Below, one piece after another: positions 8,271 to 15,791 of a stretch of DNA of 35,047 nucleotides. The stretch spans positions 1 through 35,047 of the forward strand of contig QENH01000181.1 of the NCBI GenBank assembly GCA_003336485.1. The letters run 5' to 3'. Source of the DNA: Candidatus Methanophagales archaeon (GTDB lineage: Archaea; Halobacteriota; Syntropharchaeia; Alkanophagales; Methanospirareceae). Position 1 is the stretch's first letter. Each line of letters starts with the position of its first letter. Made by a program: the position numbers and the translations under genes. Below the pieces are notes generated by a model. It made no database searches. It was not told where the DNA came from and worked only from the letters and a program-made list of their open reading frames with translations.

Positions 8271-8298
8271 GCAGCCATATATGGCTGCTTTTTTTTTC
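8271..8298 (+). terminator. Intrinsic-type terminator of the helicase gene
   Basis: A perfect palindrome, GCAGCCATATATGGCTGC, starts two bases after the helicase stop codon and is followed by an uninterrupted run of nine or ten T. This is the textbook hairpin-plus-T-tract shape. Confidence 0.8.
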
Positions 8299-8450
8299 CT
8301 GAATAACAAAATTTTGAATTTACAATTAATTAAGACGTTAGTATATAGAGCGGAAATGACAGGACATGGCGGGTAGCAGTATAATATCTAGAAGGGTTAT
8401 GTCAATACAGAAATCCGCATAGAGACTGATTTTGTGGTGATCACCGTAAA

Positions 8451-9125
8451 ATGGAAAGACCATTTGTATTTATAAATGCCGCCATGAGCGCGGATGGGAA
8501 GATTTCAACGGTAGAACGAGTGCCGACAAGAATAAGCGGTAGAGAAGATCGTGATAGAGTTGATGCTCTGAAGGCGGGAAGCGATGCAATAATGGTTGGT
8601 ATAGGCACTGTTATGGCAGACAATCCATCTTTAACCGTAAAATCAAGAAAGAGGCGCGAAGATAGGAAGCAAGCGGAAAGGGGTGAGAATCCAATACGAA
8701 TTGTTGTAGATAGCAATGCGAGAACGCCAATTGATGCAGAGATACTGAACAAAGGCAGTGGCAAACGTATAATTGCCGTTTCCAAACGGGCGATAATAGC
8801 GGATGTTGATAGATTAGGCGAGAAAGCGGAGATTAATGTCTGTGGCAGGGAAGAAGTAGACTTGAAGAAACTTTTAGATTTACTTTGGCAACGTGGTGTG
8901 AAGAGATTGATGGTGGAAGGCGGTGCAACACTTAACTGGTCCCTGGTTTCGCAGGGGCTCGTTGATGAGATTTATATATATATTGGCAATATAATTATAG
9001 GTGGCGAACACGCTCCGACACTTGTAGATGGTACGGGCTTTGTTACGGATATGGCAAAGCTGGAGCTTTTTAGTGTCGAGAAGATGGACAACGGTATAAT
9101 ACTGCAATGGCGTGTTCGTAACTGA
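8451..9125 (+). CDS. arfC: 2,5-diamino-6-ribosylamino-4(3H)-pyrimidinone 5'-phosphate reductase
   Basis: The 224-residue protein matches the RibD C-terminal reductase family in its archaeal/fungal stand-alone form (MJ0671/Rib7). This enzyme reduces the ribosyl side chain of the early riboflavin/F420-deazaflavin precursor with NAD(P)H. Visible signatures are PFVFINAAMSADGKIS at the N-terminus, RDRVDALKAGSDAIMVGIGT with ADNPSLTV (the substrate/NADPH region), and RLMVEGGATLNWSLVSQGLVDE near 155-175. The C-terminal strand pair is usual. Length is normal. The ATG is preceded by GGTGATCACC, which can act as ribosome site. The zinc-ribbon gene starts 17 bases downstream and is likely co-transcribed. 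No other riboflavin gene is in the window. Confidence 0.92.
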   Translation: MERPFVFINAAMSADGKISTVERVPTRISGREDRDRVDALKAGSDAIMVGIGTVMADNPSLTVKSRKRREDRKQAERGENPIRIVVDSNARTPIDAEILNKGSGKRIIAVSKRAIIADVDRLGEKAEINVCGREEVDLKKLLDLLWQRGVKRLMVEGGATLNWSLVSQGLVDEIYIYIGNIIIGGEHAPTLVDGTGFVTDMAKLELFSVEKMDNGIILQWRVRN

Positions 9126-9142
9126 GGAGGAGACAACAAGAA

Positions 9143-9403
9143 ATGGAACCACCATTTGATATAAATGATATAGCCGATTTCGCATACGTTACGAAAAGAA
9201 AATTGAAGGACAAAAACGGAGACATGCGTGGAGAAGTGTTTTTATGGCGGAGAAAAGGCGAGGCGGAATTTAACTACAAGCTCAAGTGCCCCTACTGCGA
9301 GGTGGAACAGGAATCGAGCATTATACTAGAGCGAAGGCCGTACAGGGTGCGATGTAGCAACTGTGATATGAGTATTATGATAGAGAAGCTATCTAAAAAG
9401 TAG
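9143..9403 (+). CDS. Small zinc-ribbon protein
   Basis: This 86-residue protein ends in a zinc ribbon. CPYC at about residues 55-58 and CSNC at about 74-77 supply four cysteines with a 15-residue spacer. The first half is charged (AYVTKRKLKDKNGDMRGEVF) and likely forms a beta-strand surface. A strong ribosome site, GAGGAGGAG, sits about 12 bases before the ATG, overlapping the end of the reductase gene. This predicts a two-gene transcript. Similar short ribbons are common in methanogens and related archaea as nucleic-acid or protein adapters, but no specific role can be assigned. It ends just before a cluster of short inverted repeats. Confidence 0.72.
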   Translation: MEPPFDINDIADFAYVTKRKLKDKNGDMRGEVFLWRRKGEAEFNYKLKCPYCEVEQESSIILERRPYRVRCSNCDMSIMIEKLSKK

Positions 9404-9404
9404 G

Positions 9405-9508
9405 GGTGTCTGACCCTTTATTTGTTTAGTTGTGATGAAGGTATGGGGTGTGTGTGATCCGGTGTCAGTATCCCGAATCCGACACCAGAAAACTAAAACC
9501 TGACACCT
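9405..9508. repeat. Cluster of GGTGTC/GACACC short inverted repeats
   Basis: GGTGTCTGACCC at 9405, GGTGTCAG at 9461, GACACC at 9481 and TGACACC at 9501 form alternative hairpins; the 9461/9481 pair has a 14-base loop. The stretch is non-coding and lies between the zinc-ribbon gene and a decayed gene. Motifs of this kind resemble REP-type or transposon-end sequences, but no transposase is adjacent. Confidence 0.45.
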
Positions 9509-9539
9509 ATATAAATACGATTTGTCTTCTTTATTCACA

Positions 9540-10330
9540 AAATCCCCAGATTATAATGCGCTTCTGCGGAATTGGGGTTAATTTGTAGGCACTTTTTATA
9601 GCTTTTTTCGCCATTCTCGTACTTTCTATCCCTGCAAAATGCATTTCCAAGCTAAAATAGACTTCCCGCATCTTCTAACCCAATCAAAAGGCTTAATAGA
9701 CTTTCAAGATGATCTACTGGCTCATAATCATTTACTACCGATTCTAATGTGGGATCATAGACGTCAATTTTTGGGATGGAATACCTTGTAACAAGATTAT
9801 TTTCTTTAAGATGGTTAATTGAATCAATCCAAGAAGTCTCATTGATTTCCGTTTCAAAAAATGGAAGCGCAAATAGCTCTTATCTGCCCCTTCTCGTAAC
9901 TAAAAATGTTAGCTTCTTTTAAAAGTTTGCAAGCCCTCAAAATAGACCGTTCATAAGTCCCTGAGTTCATGTACCTGTTTTTCATGTCTTCAATGTCAAT
10001 GATTACGGACCCAGGCGTTCCAAGAAATTGATCGGGCTTCCATGTTACTCGTGCTTCAATTGCTAATTCTTCGCCCTCGCTTTTATTCAATTTGTATTCA
10101 TCCAGATCTAAATTTGTTTAAATCATCAAAAAACACTAAATAATTCCGCTTTATGTATGGAAAACGAACTTGTTCTACTTCTTTGGGCGGCACTTTAATC
10201 ACATAAAAATCAGGAAAAACGGCTTTTAGTGCCTGATAGATACTTCTTGTCTTCCCTGATTTTGGCATACCTATAACCAAAACGTTTTCATGCTCCTTAA
10301 GCGAGTTCTTTATCGCATCGTCACTAGCTC
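9540..10330 (-). pseudogene. Decayed P-loop NTPase with C-terminal TPR
   Basis: The pieces join into one gene on the minus strand. Residues near the start (about 10330-10100) read AEVYKGRASDDAIKNSLKEH, then VLVIGMPKSGKTRSIYQAL with a Walker A, then YLVFFDDLNKF as Walker B. After a stop near 10098 a second segment (10090-9860) continues with helical winged-helix-like sequence. A one-base shift near 9865 leads on to ALPFFETEINETSWIDSINH and a long open run. An in-frame TAG follows near 9650, and then a TPR unit (YENGEKSYKKCLQINPNSAE followed by AHYNLGI) ends near 9540. The gene thus has at least one internal stop, one frameshift and lost ends. It looks like a STAND-type NTPase/TPR sensor gene. 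The TPR end resembles the intact TPR gene upstream. Confidence 0.68.
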
Positions 10331-10421
10331 TTCCTTTATATACTTCTGCGTTGATTTAGCATCTTCTATTACTTATTTCACTTCAATAGATTAAAAATAA
10401 TTAGTGGCAAATAAAAGGGCA

Positions 10422-11246
10422 TTAAACTTTTAAGGACTTTAACAACTCTTCTGTCTTCTTCACATCTGCTTCTCTTCCCTGCTCATCAAACAATCGTTTT
10501 GCAATCTCTAATTCCTTATTTGCTTCCTCTTTCTTTCCTGTTTTTGAATACAAGATACCGAGATTTCCATGCGCTCCTGCGTGATTGGGGTTAATCCTCA
10601 GCGCATCTCGGTATTCCGCCTCAGCATCCTCTTTTCTTCCCATATCTGTTAACAAATTCCCAAGATTAATATGCACACCTGCACGATCGGGGTTAATCCT
10701 CAGCGCATCCAGGTATTCCGCCTCAGCATCCTCTTTTCTTCCCTTATCGCCTAACAAAATCGCAAGATTATTATGAGCATCTGTGGAATCGGGGTTAATC
10801 CTTATCGCTTCTCGGTATTCCAACTCCGCTTCCTCTTTTCTACCCCTATCGTCTAACAAAATCCCAAGATTATTATGCGCTTCTGCGGAATCGGGATTGA
10901 TCCTCAGCGCTTCTCGGTATTCTTTCTCCGCTTCATCCCGCCTCCCAACATAGTCATATATCCCAGCAAGCTTATTCATATCTCTTGCGAGTTCTTCATT
11001 ATTACCTATTTCCTCAAGGCTTCTAATACTCATTTCGAGACTTTTTATCACTTTCTCGGCGTCTCCATCAAACGATGCCAATAACTCATCTCGATCCTTT
11101 AAACCCGCCATATCAATCTGGCTATAAATCATCGAAGGTTTAGCTATAAAACCTTTTTCTTCACCTTTGTCTAATATATATGCAGCAATCAACAGAAGCA
11201 CGCCGTAATAAGTCACAGTCGGGAACACCTGCTCTAATCTATCCAT
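10422..11246 (-). CDS. Tetratricopeptide-repeat protein
   Basis: This is a 274-residue protein. Residues 9-27 (TVTYYGVLLLIAAYILDKG) are hydrophobic but short. A linker rich in acidic helices follows. From about residue 105 onward come four to five 34-residue TPR units with the consensus AEAHNNLGILLDDRGRKEEA and YREALRINPDS. TPR arrays bind partner proteins. No enzymatic domain is present. The ATG at 11246 has no good ribosome site. The same reading frame is open further upstream through KGKIEEKKIDEAMDRLEQ and overlaps the end of the preceding membrane-protein gene at a slippery A-run, so the two may be one protein or translationally coupled. The archaeal partner is unknown. Confidence 0.82.
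   Translation of the reverse strand: MDRLEQVFPTVTYYGVLLLIAAYILDKGEEKGFIAKPSMIYSQIDMAGLKDRDELLASFDGDAEKVIKSLEMSIRSLEEIGNNEELARDMNKLAGIYDYVGRRDEAEKEYREALRINPDSAEAHNNLGILLDDRGRKEEAELEYREAIRINPDSTDAHNNLAILLGDKGRKEDAEAEYLDALRINPDRAGVHINLGNLLTDMGRKEDAEAEYRDALRINPNHAGAHGNLGILYSKTGKKEEANKELEIAKRLFDEQGREADVKKTEELLKSLKV
10555..10962. repeat. Tandem 102-base repeats encoding the TPR units
   Basis: Four consecutive 102-base modules, about 80-90 per cent alike by eye, encode the TPR units of the minus-strand gene. Each contains a near-identical block such as GGGGTTAATCCTCAGCGC and CGCCTCAGCATCC. The high DNA identity suggests recent internal duplication or gene conversion and makes the repeat number likely to vary between strains. 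Confidence 0.75.
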
Positions 11247-11269
11247 CGCTTCATCTATCTTCTTCTCTT

Positions 11270-11743
11270 CTATCTTCCCTTTTTTATCAATGCGTGGATT
11301 ACACTTGGTGCTATCTCGATAAACCGCTCTTCCGGGTCTTTGACTTCACGATATATAGAAATCTGAGATCGTTTCTCGACTTCGTCCTGTATATAGTGAA
11401 TATTCGCATCCACTTGCGAGAGAATATTCAAATCTTCGAGAATCGCTATCGCTTTTTTCGCTGGAACAAGAGGGCTATGCCACTGTAGCATACCATTTCT
11501 CGTTGCATCCTTCTCAGAAGCGGATTTAACTACTGCTACATCAGACATCAACGTGTTAATATTTTCTACTAATTTATCAAACCTATTGTCCATACTAGTT
11601 CTCCAATCGTCAACACCTTTCTTCCATTGATCTAATCCGCCTTTCCAATTACCTAATTTCCACAAGCTTCCGATTAACGCAATTGCTATGGCTATCGCAC
11701 CACCAATCCAAACTCCCCAACCAACACCAAAAGGCGGACTCAT
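11270..11743 (-). CDS. Membrane-anchored coiled-coil protein, unknown function
   Basis: This is a 157-residue protein. Residues about 6-25 (GVGWGVWIGGAIAIAIALIG) form one membrane helix. A tryptophan-rich amphipathic stretch follows (LWKLGNWKGGLDQWKKG), then a probable coiled coil (MDNRFDKLVENINTLMSDV). The C-terminal half has a small helical domain ending SVIHALIKKGR. No catalytic motif is visible. The architecture suggests a sensor or scaffold held at the cytoplasmic membrane face. The stop lies 23 bases before the ATG of the TPR gene. The last codons contain A AAA AAG, from which a minus-one shift would enter the TPR frame and yield a fused protein of roughly 440 residues. I could not assign a family. 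Confidence 0.65.
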   Translation of the reverse strand: MSPPFGVGWGVWIGGAIAIAIALIGSLWKLGNWKGGLDQWKKGVDDWRTSMDNRFDKLVENINTLMSDVAVVKSASEKDATRNGMLQWHSPLVPAKKAIAILEDLNILSQVDANIHYIQDEVEKRSQISIYREVKDPEERFIEIAPSVIHALIKKGR

Positions 11744-11813
11744 AAATGATTATAGAACAGAGACATATTAAAACCATTTTTTTCTCCTGTTATTCTCGTG
11801 CACTCTCGTGGTT

Positions 11814-12593
11814 TTAACCTTCATAAATCTTCTCAAATATCGCCTTCACCGCAACAACCGCTTTGGAATCCTCAGGTAGCGCTATTATTGGCGTTCCTAC
11901 TAAATCATATGCCCTTATGTTCTCATCTTCGGGAACTGTACCAATAAGAGTAAGTCCACTATCCTTCACCATATCGAGCAATGCCGTCTTCACCGCCTCA
12001 TCCTCGGTAACCTTATTCAGCACGAGATATATATGCCGGAAGTTAATATGCAACTTCTCAGCAAGATCCTTTATGGCTACTGCGGTATCAATACCCCTCT
12101 TTGTGGGATCGCTAACCACAAGCATTGTATCTACATCTCTTGTCGTTCTACGGCTTAGATGCTCCAACCCAGCTTCGCAGTCTATTAATATCGTAGTGAA
12201 GCGAGCAGACAGCTTATCAATAAAATGCCTTAGCATGTCATTTATCAGGCAATAGCAGCCAATACCTTCTGAACGTCCCATGGCCAATAGTGAGAACCGA
12301 GGAGTGTTCACTATTATCTCGTCTATCTTATATTCTATCAGCATATCCGTGGGCATCTCTTCAGAGAAAAATACCTGTGATGGCGATGCTATCTCTTCCC
12401 TTACGTCCCCTATCGTCTTAGTCACTTTCACGCCTAACGTGCTGGGAAGGCAAGTTGCAGGGTCGGCATCAATCGCAAGCGCTCTCTGTGCCCCATATTC
12501 AGCCAATAATTTCAGTATTAGCGATGCGATTACTGTTTTCCCCGTGCCGCCTTTGCCCGCTACTGCAATGATATTCGCTTTATCTCTTTTCAT
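11814..12593 (-). CDS. cooC: CooC-type nickel-insertion ATPase
   Basis: This 259-residue member of the SIMIBI/ParA-MinD class begins with VAGKGGTGKT, the deviant Walker A with the signature lysine. It continues with AIDADPATCLPSTLG (switch I region) and ILIDCEAGLEHLSRRT (Walker B/switch II). The pair of cysteines in GIGCYCLINDM (about residues 113 and 115) is the CxC motif that, in CooC, binds nickel or zinc across the dimer interface. This separates it from plain MinD/ParA. CooC matures the nickel cluster of CO dehydrogenase/acetyl-CoA synthase using ATP. No CODH gene is in the window, so the client must be elsewhere. The gene is divergent from the winged-helix gene, with about 120 bases between them. 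Confidence 0.85.
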   Translation of the reverse strand: MKRDKANIIAVAGKGGTGKTVIASLILKLLAEYGAQRALAIDADPATCLPSTLGVKVTKTIGDVREEIASPSQVFFSEEMPTDMLIEYKIDEIIVNTPRFSLLAMGRSEGIGCYCLINDMLRHFIDKLSARFTTILIDCEAGLEHLSRRTTRDVDTMLVVSDPTKRGIDTAVAIKDLAEKLHINFRHIYLVLNKVTEDEAVKTALLDMVKDSGLTLIGTVPEDENIRAYDLVGTPIIALPEDSKAVVAVKAIFEKIYEG

Positions 12594-12716
12594 TGTTGTA
12601 CAATAAAGAATTTATACTATTTCTTTGGTAAAGGGTTTTTTGAACGGTTTGTTATGCTCTAATTGTCTACATATGCACCCTTCTCACATCTGTTATAGAT
12701 GAAGAGGTGATAAAAT

Positions 12717-13010
12717 ATGGCAGTTGAGAGAATGAATGTGTTCCCGGAAGGTGTTGAAGACGGAATAAGCGAACCAAAAGCGGAAGTAAATCAAAAACCG
12801 ATAGTGCTCGATTGGGTATTGGAATTGTTGCAGGATTCCAAGTGGCATACCGTAAAAGAAATTAATGACGAGCTACATTTACCAAATGATGAGCTAAACC
12901 AAATACTCAGATTCTTTACCAAATTTGGCTTTATCCGTCATGGCGATCTAGAAGACACGCTGAAAATAAACACAACGGGCTCGGAATTTGTGGTACTTCC
13001 TTTAAAGTAG
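12717..13010 (+). CDS. Winged-helix DNA-binding protein, small
   Basis: This is a 97-residue protein. Residues 1-28 are acidic and probably disordered. Residues 30-97 look like a winged helix: IVLDWVLELLQDSKWHTVKE (helix 1 and turn), LPNDELNQILRFFTKFGFI (helices 2-3) and the wing DTLKINTTGSEFVVLPL. A strong ribosome site, GAGGTGAT, lies six bases before the ATG and fixes the start. It may act as a transcription regulator. It is followed by a large hairpin, so it is probably a separate unit from the repair genes downstream. It diverges from cooC and shares the promoter region, so it could control cooC, but this is inference. Confidence 0.75.
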   Translation: MAVERMNVFPEGVEDGISEPKAEVNQKPIVLDWVLELLQDSKWHTVKEINDELHLPNDELNQILRFFTKFGFIRHGDLEDTLKINTTGSEFVVLPLK

Positions 13011-13020
13011 GCTTTTTTTA

Positions 13021-13085
13021 GCGTGAACTGGGAAATTGATGATGCTCTAGCATCTTATATTTCGGTTCACGCATGATTTTTTATT
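13021..13085 (+). terminator. Long nested hairpin followed by T-tract
   Basis: Three nested stems are visible: GCGTGAAC/GTTCACGC outside (13021-13028 with 13065-13072), GAAAT/ATTTC in the middle, and GATGCT/AGCATC around a two-base loop inside. A T-rich tract (ATGATTTTTTATTG) follows, and another T-run precedes. It lies ten bases after the winged-helix stop. It fits a terminator, but it is longer and more ordered than needed. Confidence 0.6.
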
Positions 13086-13121
13086 GTATATAAAATATAG
13101 ATACAAAGGTAGTAATGAAAA

Positions 13122-13970
13122 ATGGTTCGAGTTGGCGTTCATGTCTCAATTGCAGGGTCAATAGATAAGGCAGTAGACAGAGCAGAAGAGAAGAATTGTG
13201 ATACGTTCCAGATCTTCTCGAGCAACCCCCGAGCGTGGAAGGTTCGGGAACTTACAGAGATAGAGATAACGCGATTCATTGAGAAGGTTGCCCATTCCGG
13301 CATATACCCTCCTGTGGACCATATGCCTTACCTACCAAATCTCGCCGCATCTGTCGAAGAGGTGTATAAAAAGTCTGTTGCCGCGCTCATCGCAGAATTG
13401 AGACGCTGTGACGCATTACATATCCCTTATCTCGTTACTCACCTTGGGAGTCATCGCGGATATGGAAAAGCAGAGGGTTTTCTGAGGATCGGAAATGCAG
13501 TTAACGATGCATTCCACGAAGTAGACAATGCGGTTATGCTACTTCTGGAGAATACGGCAGGGACAAAGAACAGTATGGGCGGTACCTTTGAGGATATACA
13601 ACAGATCATGGCACATATAGAGCATAAGGAACGAATAGGGATCTGCTTTGACACCTGCCACGCCTTCGTTGCCGGTTACGATTTACGTACGGAAAAAAGC
13701 TTGAACGCGACATTGCTACATTTTAATGGGGTCATAGGCCTTGAAAATCTGAAACTCATTCATTTAAATGATACAAAGGCAGGTCTGAACTCGCGATTGG
13801 ACCGACATGAGCATATTGGGCTTGGATATATTGGAGAAGATGGTTTTCGTGTCATTATTAACGATGAGCTGATTAATGATCTGCCGATGATCCTCGAAAC
13901 ACCCGTTGATGACCGAAGGGATGATATAGGAAATATCCGGAAGGTGAGAGAACTTGCAGATGGATATTGA
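13122..13970 (+). CDS. nfo: Endonuclease IV, AP endonuclease
   Basis: The 282-residue protein has the TIM-barrel AP endonuclease 2 family pattern. Metal-binding and substrate residues appear in the expected order: VGVHVSIAGS at the N-terminus, DTFQIFSSNPRAWKV, DHMPYLPNLA, THLGSHRG, LLLENTAGT, ICFDTCHAFVAGYDL, IHLNDTKAGLNSRLDRHEHIGLG and ILETPVDD. All histidines, glutamates and aspartates of the tri-zinc site seem present. It cuts the backbone 5' of abasic sites. The frame overlaps the nth start by eleven bases, and dinB follows, so the three repair genes probably form one operon. Length is normal for the family. Confidence 0.96.
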   Translation: MVRVGVHVSIAGSIDKAVDRAEEKNCDTFQIFSSNPRAWKVRELTEIEITRFIEKVAHSGIYPPVDHMPYLPNLAASVEEVYKKSVAALIAELRRCDALHIPYLVTHLGSHRGYGKAEGFLRIGNAVNDAFHEVDNAVMLLLENTAGTKNSMGGTFEDIQQIMAHIEHKERIGICFDTCHAFVAGYDLRTEKSLNATLLHFNGVIGLENLKLIHLNDTKAGLNSRLDRHEHIGLGYIGEDGFRVIINDELINDLPMILETPVDDRRDDIGNIRKVRELADGY

Positions 13971-14601
13971 GAAGGTCTTGCAGATACTCAAAGGACGGTA
14001 TAAAGACCAAATATCGGCGTTGAGAGCCATTTCAAATACGAGAGACCCGTATTTGACCCTTATTTCCTGTCTTCTGAGTCTGAGAACAAAAGATGAAGTG
14101 ACTGCTGGTGCGTCAAAACGGCTGTTTGCATTGGCAAAAACTCCTGCAAAGATGTTACAGCACAAAAAAGAAGATATAGAACGAGCGATTTATCCCGTTG
14201 GGTTTTACCGACGAAAGACAGAGCAAATCATTGATATTAGTCATACTCTGGTGGCAAACTATGATTCAAAAGTTCCCGCTGAGCTGGAAGAGCTCTTGAA
14301 ACTCAAGGGTGTTGGCAGAAAAACTGCTAATATCGTTATCACTATGGCGTATAATAAGCCAGGAATCGCAGTTGATACTCACGTACACCGTATATCCAAC
14401 CGTCTGGGACTCGTAGCGACTAAAGATCCATATCAGACGGAATTCGCATTACAAAAAGCACTCGCAAAGCAGCACTGGAAGGTACTTAATGAGCTTCTTG
14501 TCTTGCATGGTCAAACGATATGCACGCCTATAAGTCCAAAGTGTAGCATCTGCCCTATTACAGAGTACTGTGAACAAATTGGTGTAACGCGTTTTAGATA
14601 A
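13960..14601 (+). CDS. nth: Endonuclease III, DNA glycosylase/AP lyase
   Basis: This is a HhH-GPD glycosylase of 213 residues from the ATG at 13960. I prefer this ATG over the TTG at 13954 because AAGGTGAG is well placed for it. The helix-hairpin-helix reads LKLKGVGRKTANIV and includes the catalytic lysine; the catalytic aspartate is in AVDTHVHRISNRLG. The C-terminus holds the 4Fe-4S cluster loop C-x6-C-x2-C-x5-C (CTPISPKCSICPITEYC). It removes oxidised pyrimidines and nicks the resulting abasic site. Its reaction products are substrates of the Nfo protein encoded immediately upstream, an elegant functional pairing. dinB starts 25 bases after the stop. Confidence 0.96.
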   Translation: MDIEKVLQILKGRYKDQISALRAISNTRDPYLTLISCLLSLRTKDEVTAGASKRLFALAKTPAKMLQHKKEDIERAIYPVGFYRRKTEQIIDISHTLVANYDSKVPAELEELLKLKGVGRKTANIVITMAYNKPGIAVDTHVHRISNRLGLVATKDPYQTEFALQKALAKQHWKVLNELLVLHGQTICTPISPKCSICPITEYCEQIGVTRFR

Positions 14602-14626
14602 GGTAATAACCGAGGTGATAAACCGG

Positions 14627-15706
14627 GTGAGAGTAATACTTCATGTAGACATGGACAGTTTCTTTTCGTCTGTTGAAGAGCGAGAGAAGCCGGAACTGAA
14701 AGGGCTACCCGTGATAGTAGGCGGGAAAATTACGCCTGAAAGGGAAAAAGAAGACAGTAAGATAAGAGGCGTTGTGAGTACATGCTCTTACAAGGCAAGG
14801 GAATATGGCGTTCATTCTGCAATGGCTCTTTCAAAGGCATATAAGCTTTGCCCTGATGCTAAGTTTCTACCAGTAAACATGCCGCTGTACAAACATGTGT
14901 CCTGCGAAATAATGAAGATTCTGAGGAAATACGCCGATAAAATGGAACAAGTAAGCATTGACGAGGCTTTTCTTGATGTCAGCACAAAAGTAGAGGATTG
15001 GAACGATACGCGAGATTATGCGAAGCGGATAAAGAAAGCGATACATGCGGGAGAAGGATTGACGTGTTCTATTGGCATCGCCACAAATAAAACAATAGCG
15101 AAGATAGCATCTGATTTCGTGAAGCCTGATGGTCTAACTGTGGTAGAAGAATCAAAAGAGTTCTTAACACCATTAGATGTGAAAAATATCCCGGGCGTAG
15201 GTCCAAAGACAGATAAAATCTTACGTATAATGGGTATCGAGCAAATAGGTCAGCTTGCAAGCTGTGACGTGCAAAAACTCGTGGCTGCTATTGGTCAGTC
15301 CGGCAAAAGACTACATCTGATTGCAAACGGGATAGACAAAAGCGCAGTGGAAGAAAAATTGGTGAGAAAGTCTTTGAGTCGTGAGCGAACGTTCGCTGAT
15401 GACACGAGAGACGCAGCTCTATTAACTATGTGTGTGGACGCGTTGGCGGAAGAGGTCTATAATGCGATGATAGACGCCGGATTTGTTTTCAAAACAGTCT
15501 CGATAAAGGTCAAGTTTGAAGATTTCTCTATAGCTACGCGTGCTAAGACGCTTAAGATATATCATTCTGATTTGAGCACACTCAAGAGAATAGCAAATGA
15601 ACTAATGACGGAATTGAACAATGCAAAACCGAAGAAAACGAGATTGATCGGCGTTCGCATCTCGAATTTGGGTGCTGTTGATGAGATGCAAATGCGGTTT
15701 ATATAA
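14627..15706 (+). CDS. dinB: DNA polymerase IV, Y-family translesion polymerase
   Basis: This is a Y-family polymerase of about 359 residues. The first catalytic aspartate is in LHVDMDSFFSSVEE; YKAREYGVHSAMAL supplies the fingers region. The catalytic pair is in VSIDEAFLDVS, and IGIATNKTIAKIASDFVKPDG is the palm end. IPGVGPKTDKILRIMGI is the thumb HhH, and a C-terminal little-finger domain follows. I chose GTG 14627 because GAGGTGA lies eight bases ahead; an in-frame GTG at 14615 overlaps that site and would add four residues. No convincing C-terminal PCNA-binding box is seen. It copies damaged template with low fidelity. Being downstream of nfo and nth, it may fill or bypass the lesions these process. 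Confidence 0.96.
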   Translation: MRVILHVDMDSFFSSVEEREKPELKGLPVIVGGKITPEREKEDSKIRGVVSTCSYKAREYGVHSAMALSKAYKLCPDAKFLPVNMPLYKHVSCEIMKILRKYADKMEQVSIDEAFLDVSTKVEDWNDTRDYAKRIKKAIHAGEGLTCSIGIATNKTIAKIASDFVKPDGLTVVEESKEFLTPLDVKNIPGVGPKTDKILRIMGIEQIGQLASCDVQKLVAAIGQSGKRLHLIANGIDKSAVEEKLVRKSLSRERTFADDTRDAALLTMCVDALAEEVYNAMIDAGFVFKTVSIKVKFEDFSIATRAKTLKIYHSDLSTLKRIANELMTELNNAKPKKTRLIGVRISNLGAVDEMQMRFI

Positions 15707-15737
15707 ATAATTATAAATAAAAATAAAAGAGAGAAAA

Positions 15738-15753
15738 CTATGGAAATCCATAG
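15738..15753. terminator. Small hairpin between convergent genes
   Basis: CTATGGA and TCCATAG form a seven-base-pair stem with an AA loop, flanked by A-rich sequence on one side and T-poor sequence on the other. It lies between the convergent dinB and TRAM genes and may help end either transcript, but it lacks a clear T-tract. Confidence 0.35.
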
Positions 15754-15791
15754 CTTTGAGATCTAGTATATCCTAGAAGCATAAAGGACTT

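Noticed and set aside
9431-9504. Box C/D-type guide RNA from GTGATGA and CTGA
   Set aside because: The boxes are about 65 bases apart, without recognisable C'/D' boxes or terminal stem, and lie within the GGTGTC repeat cluster.
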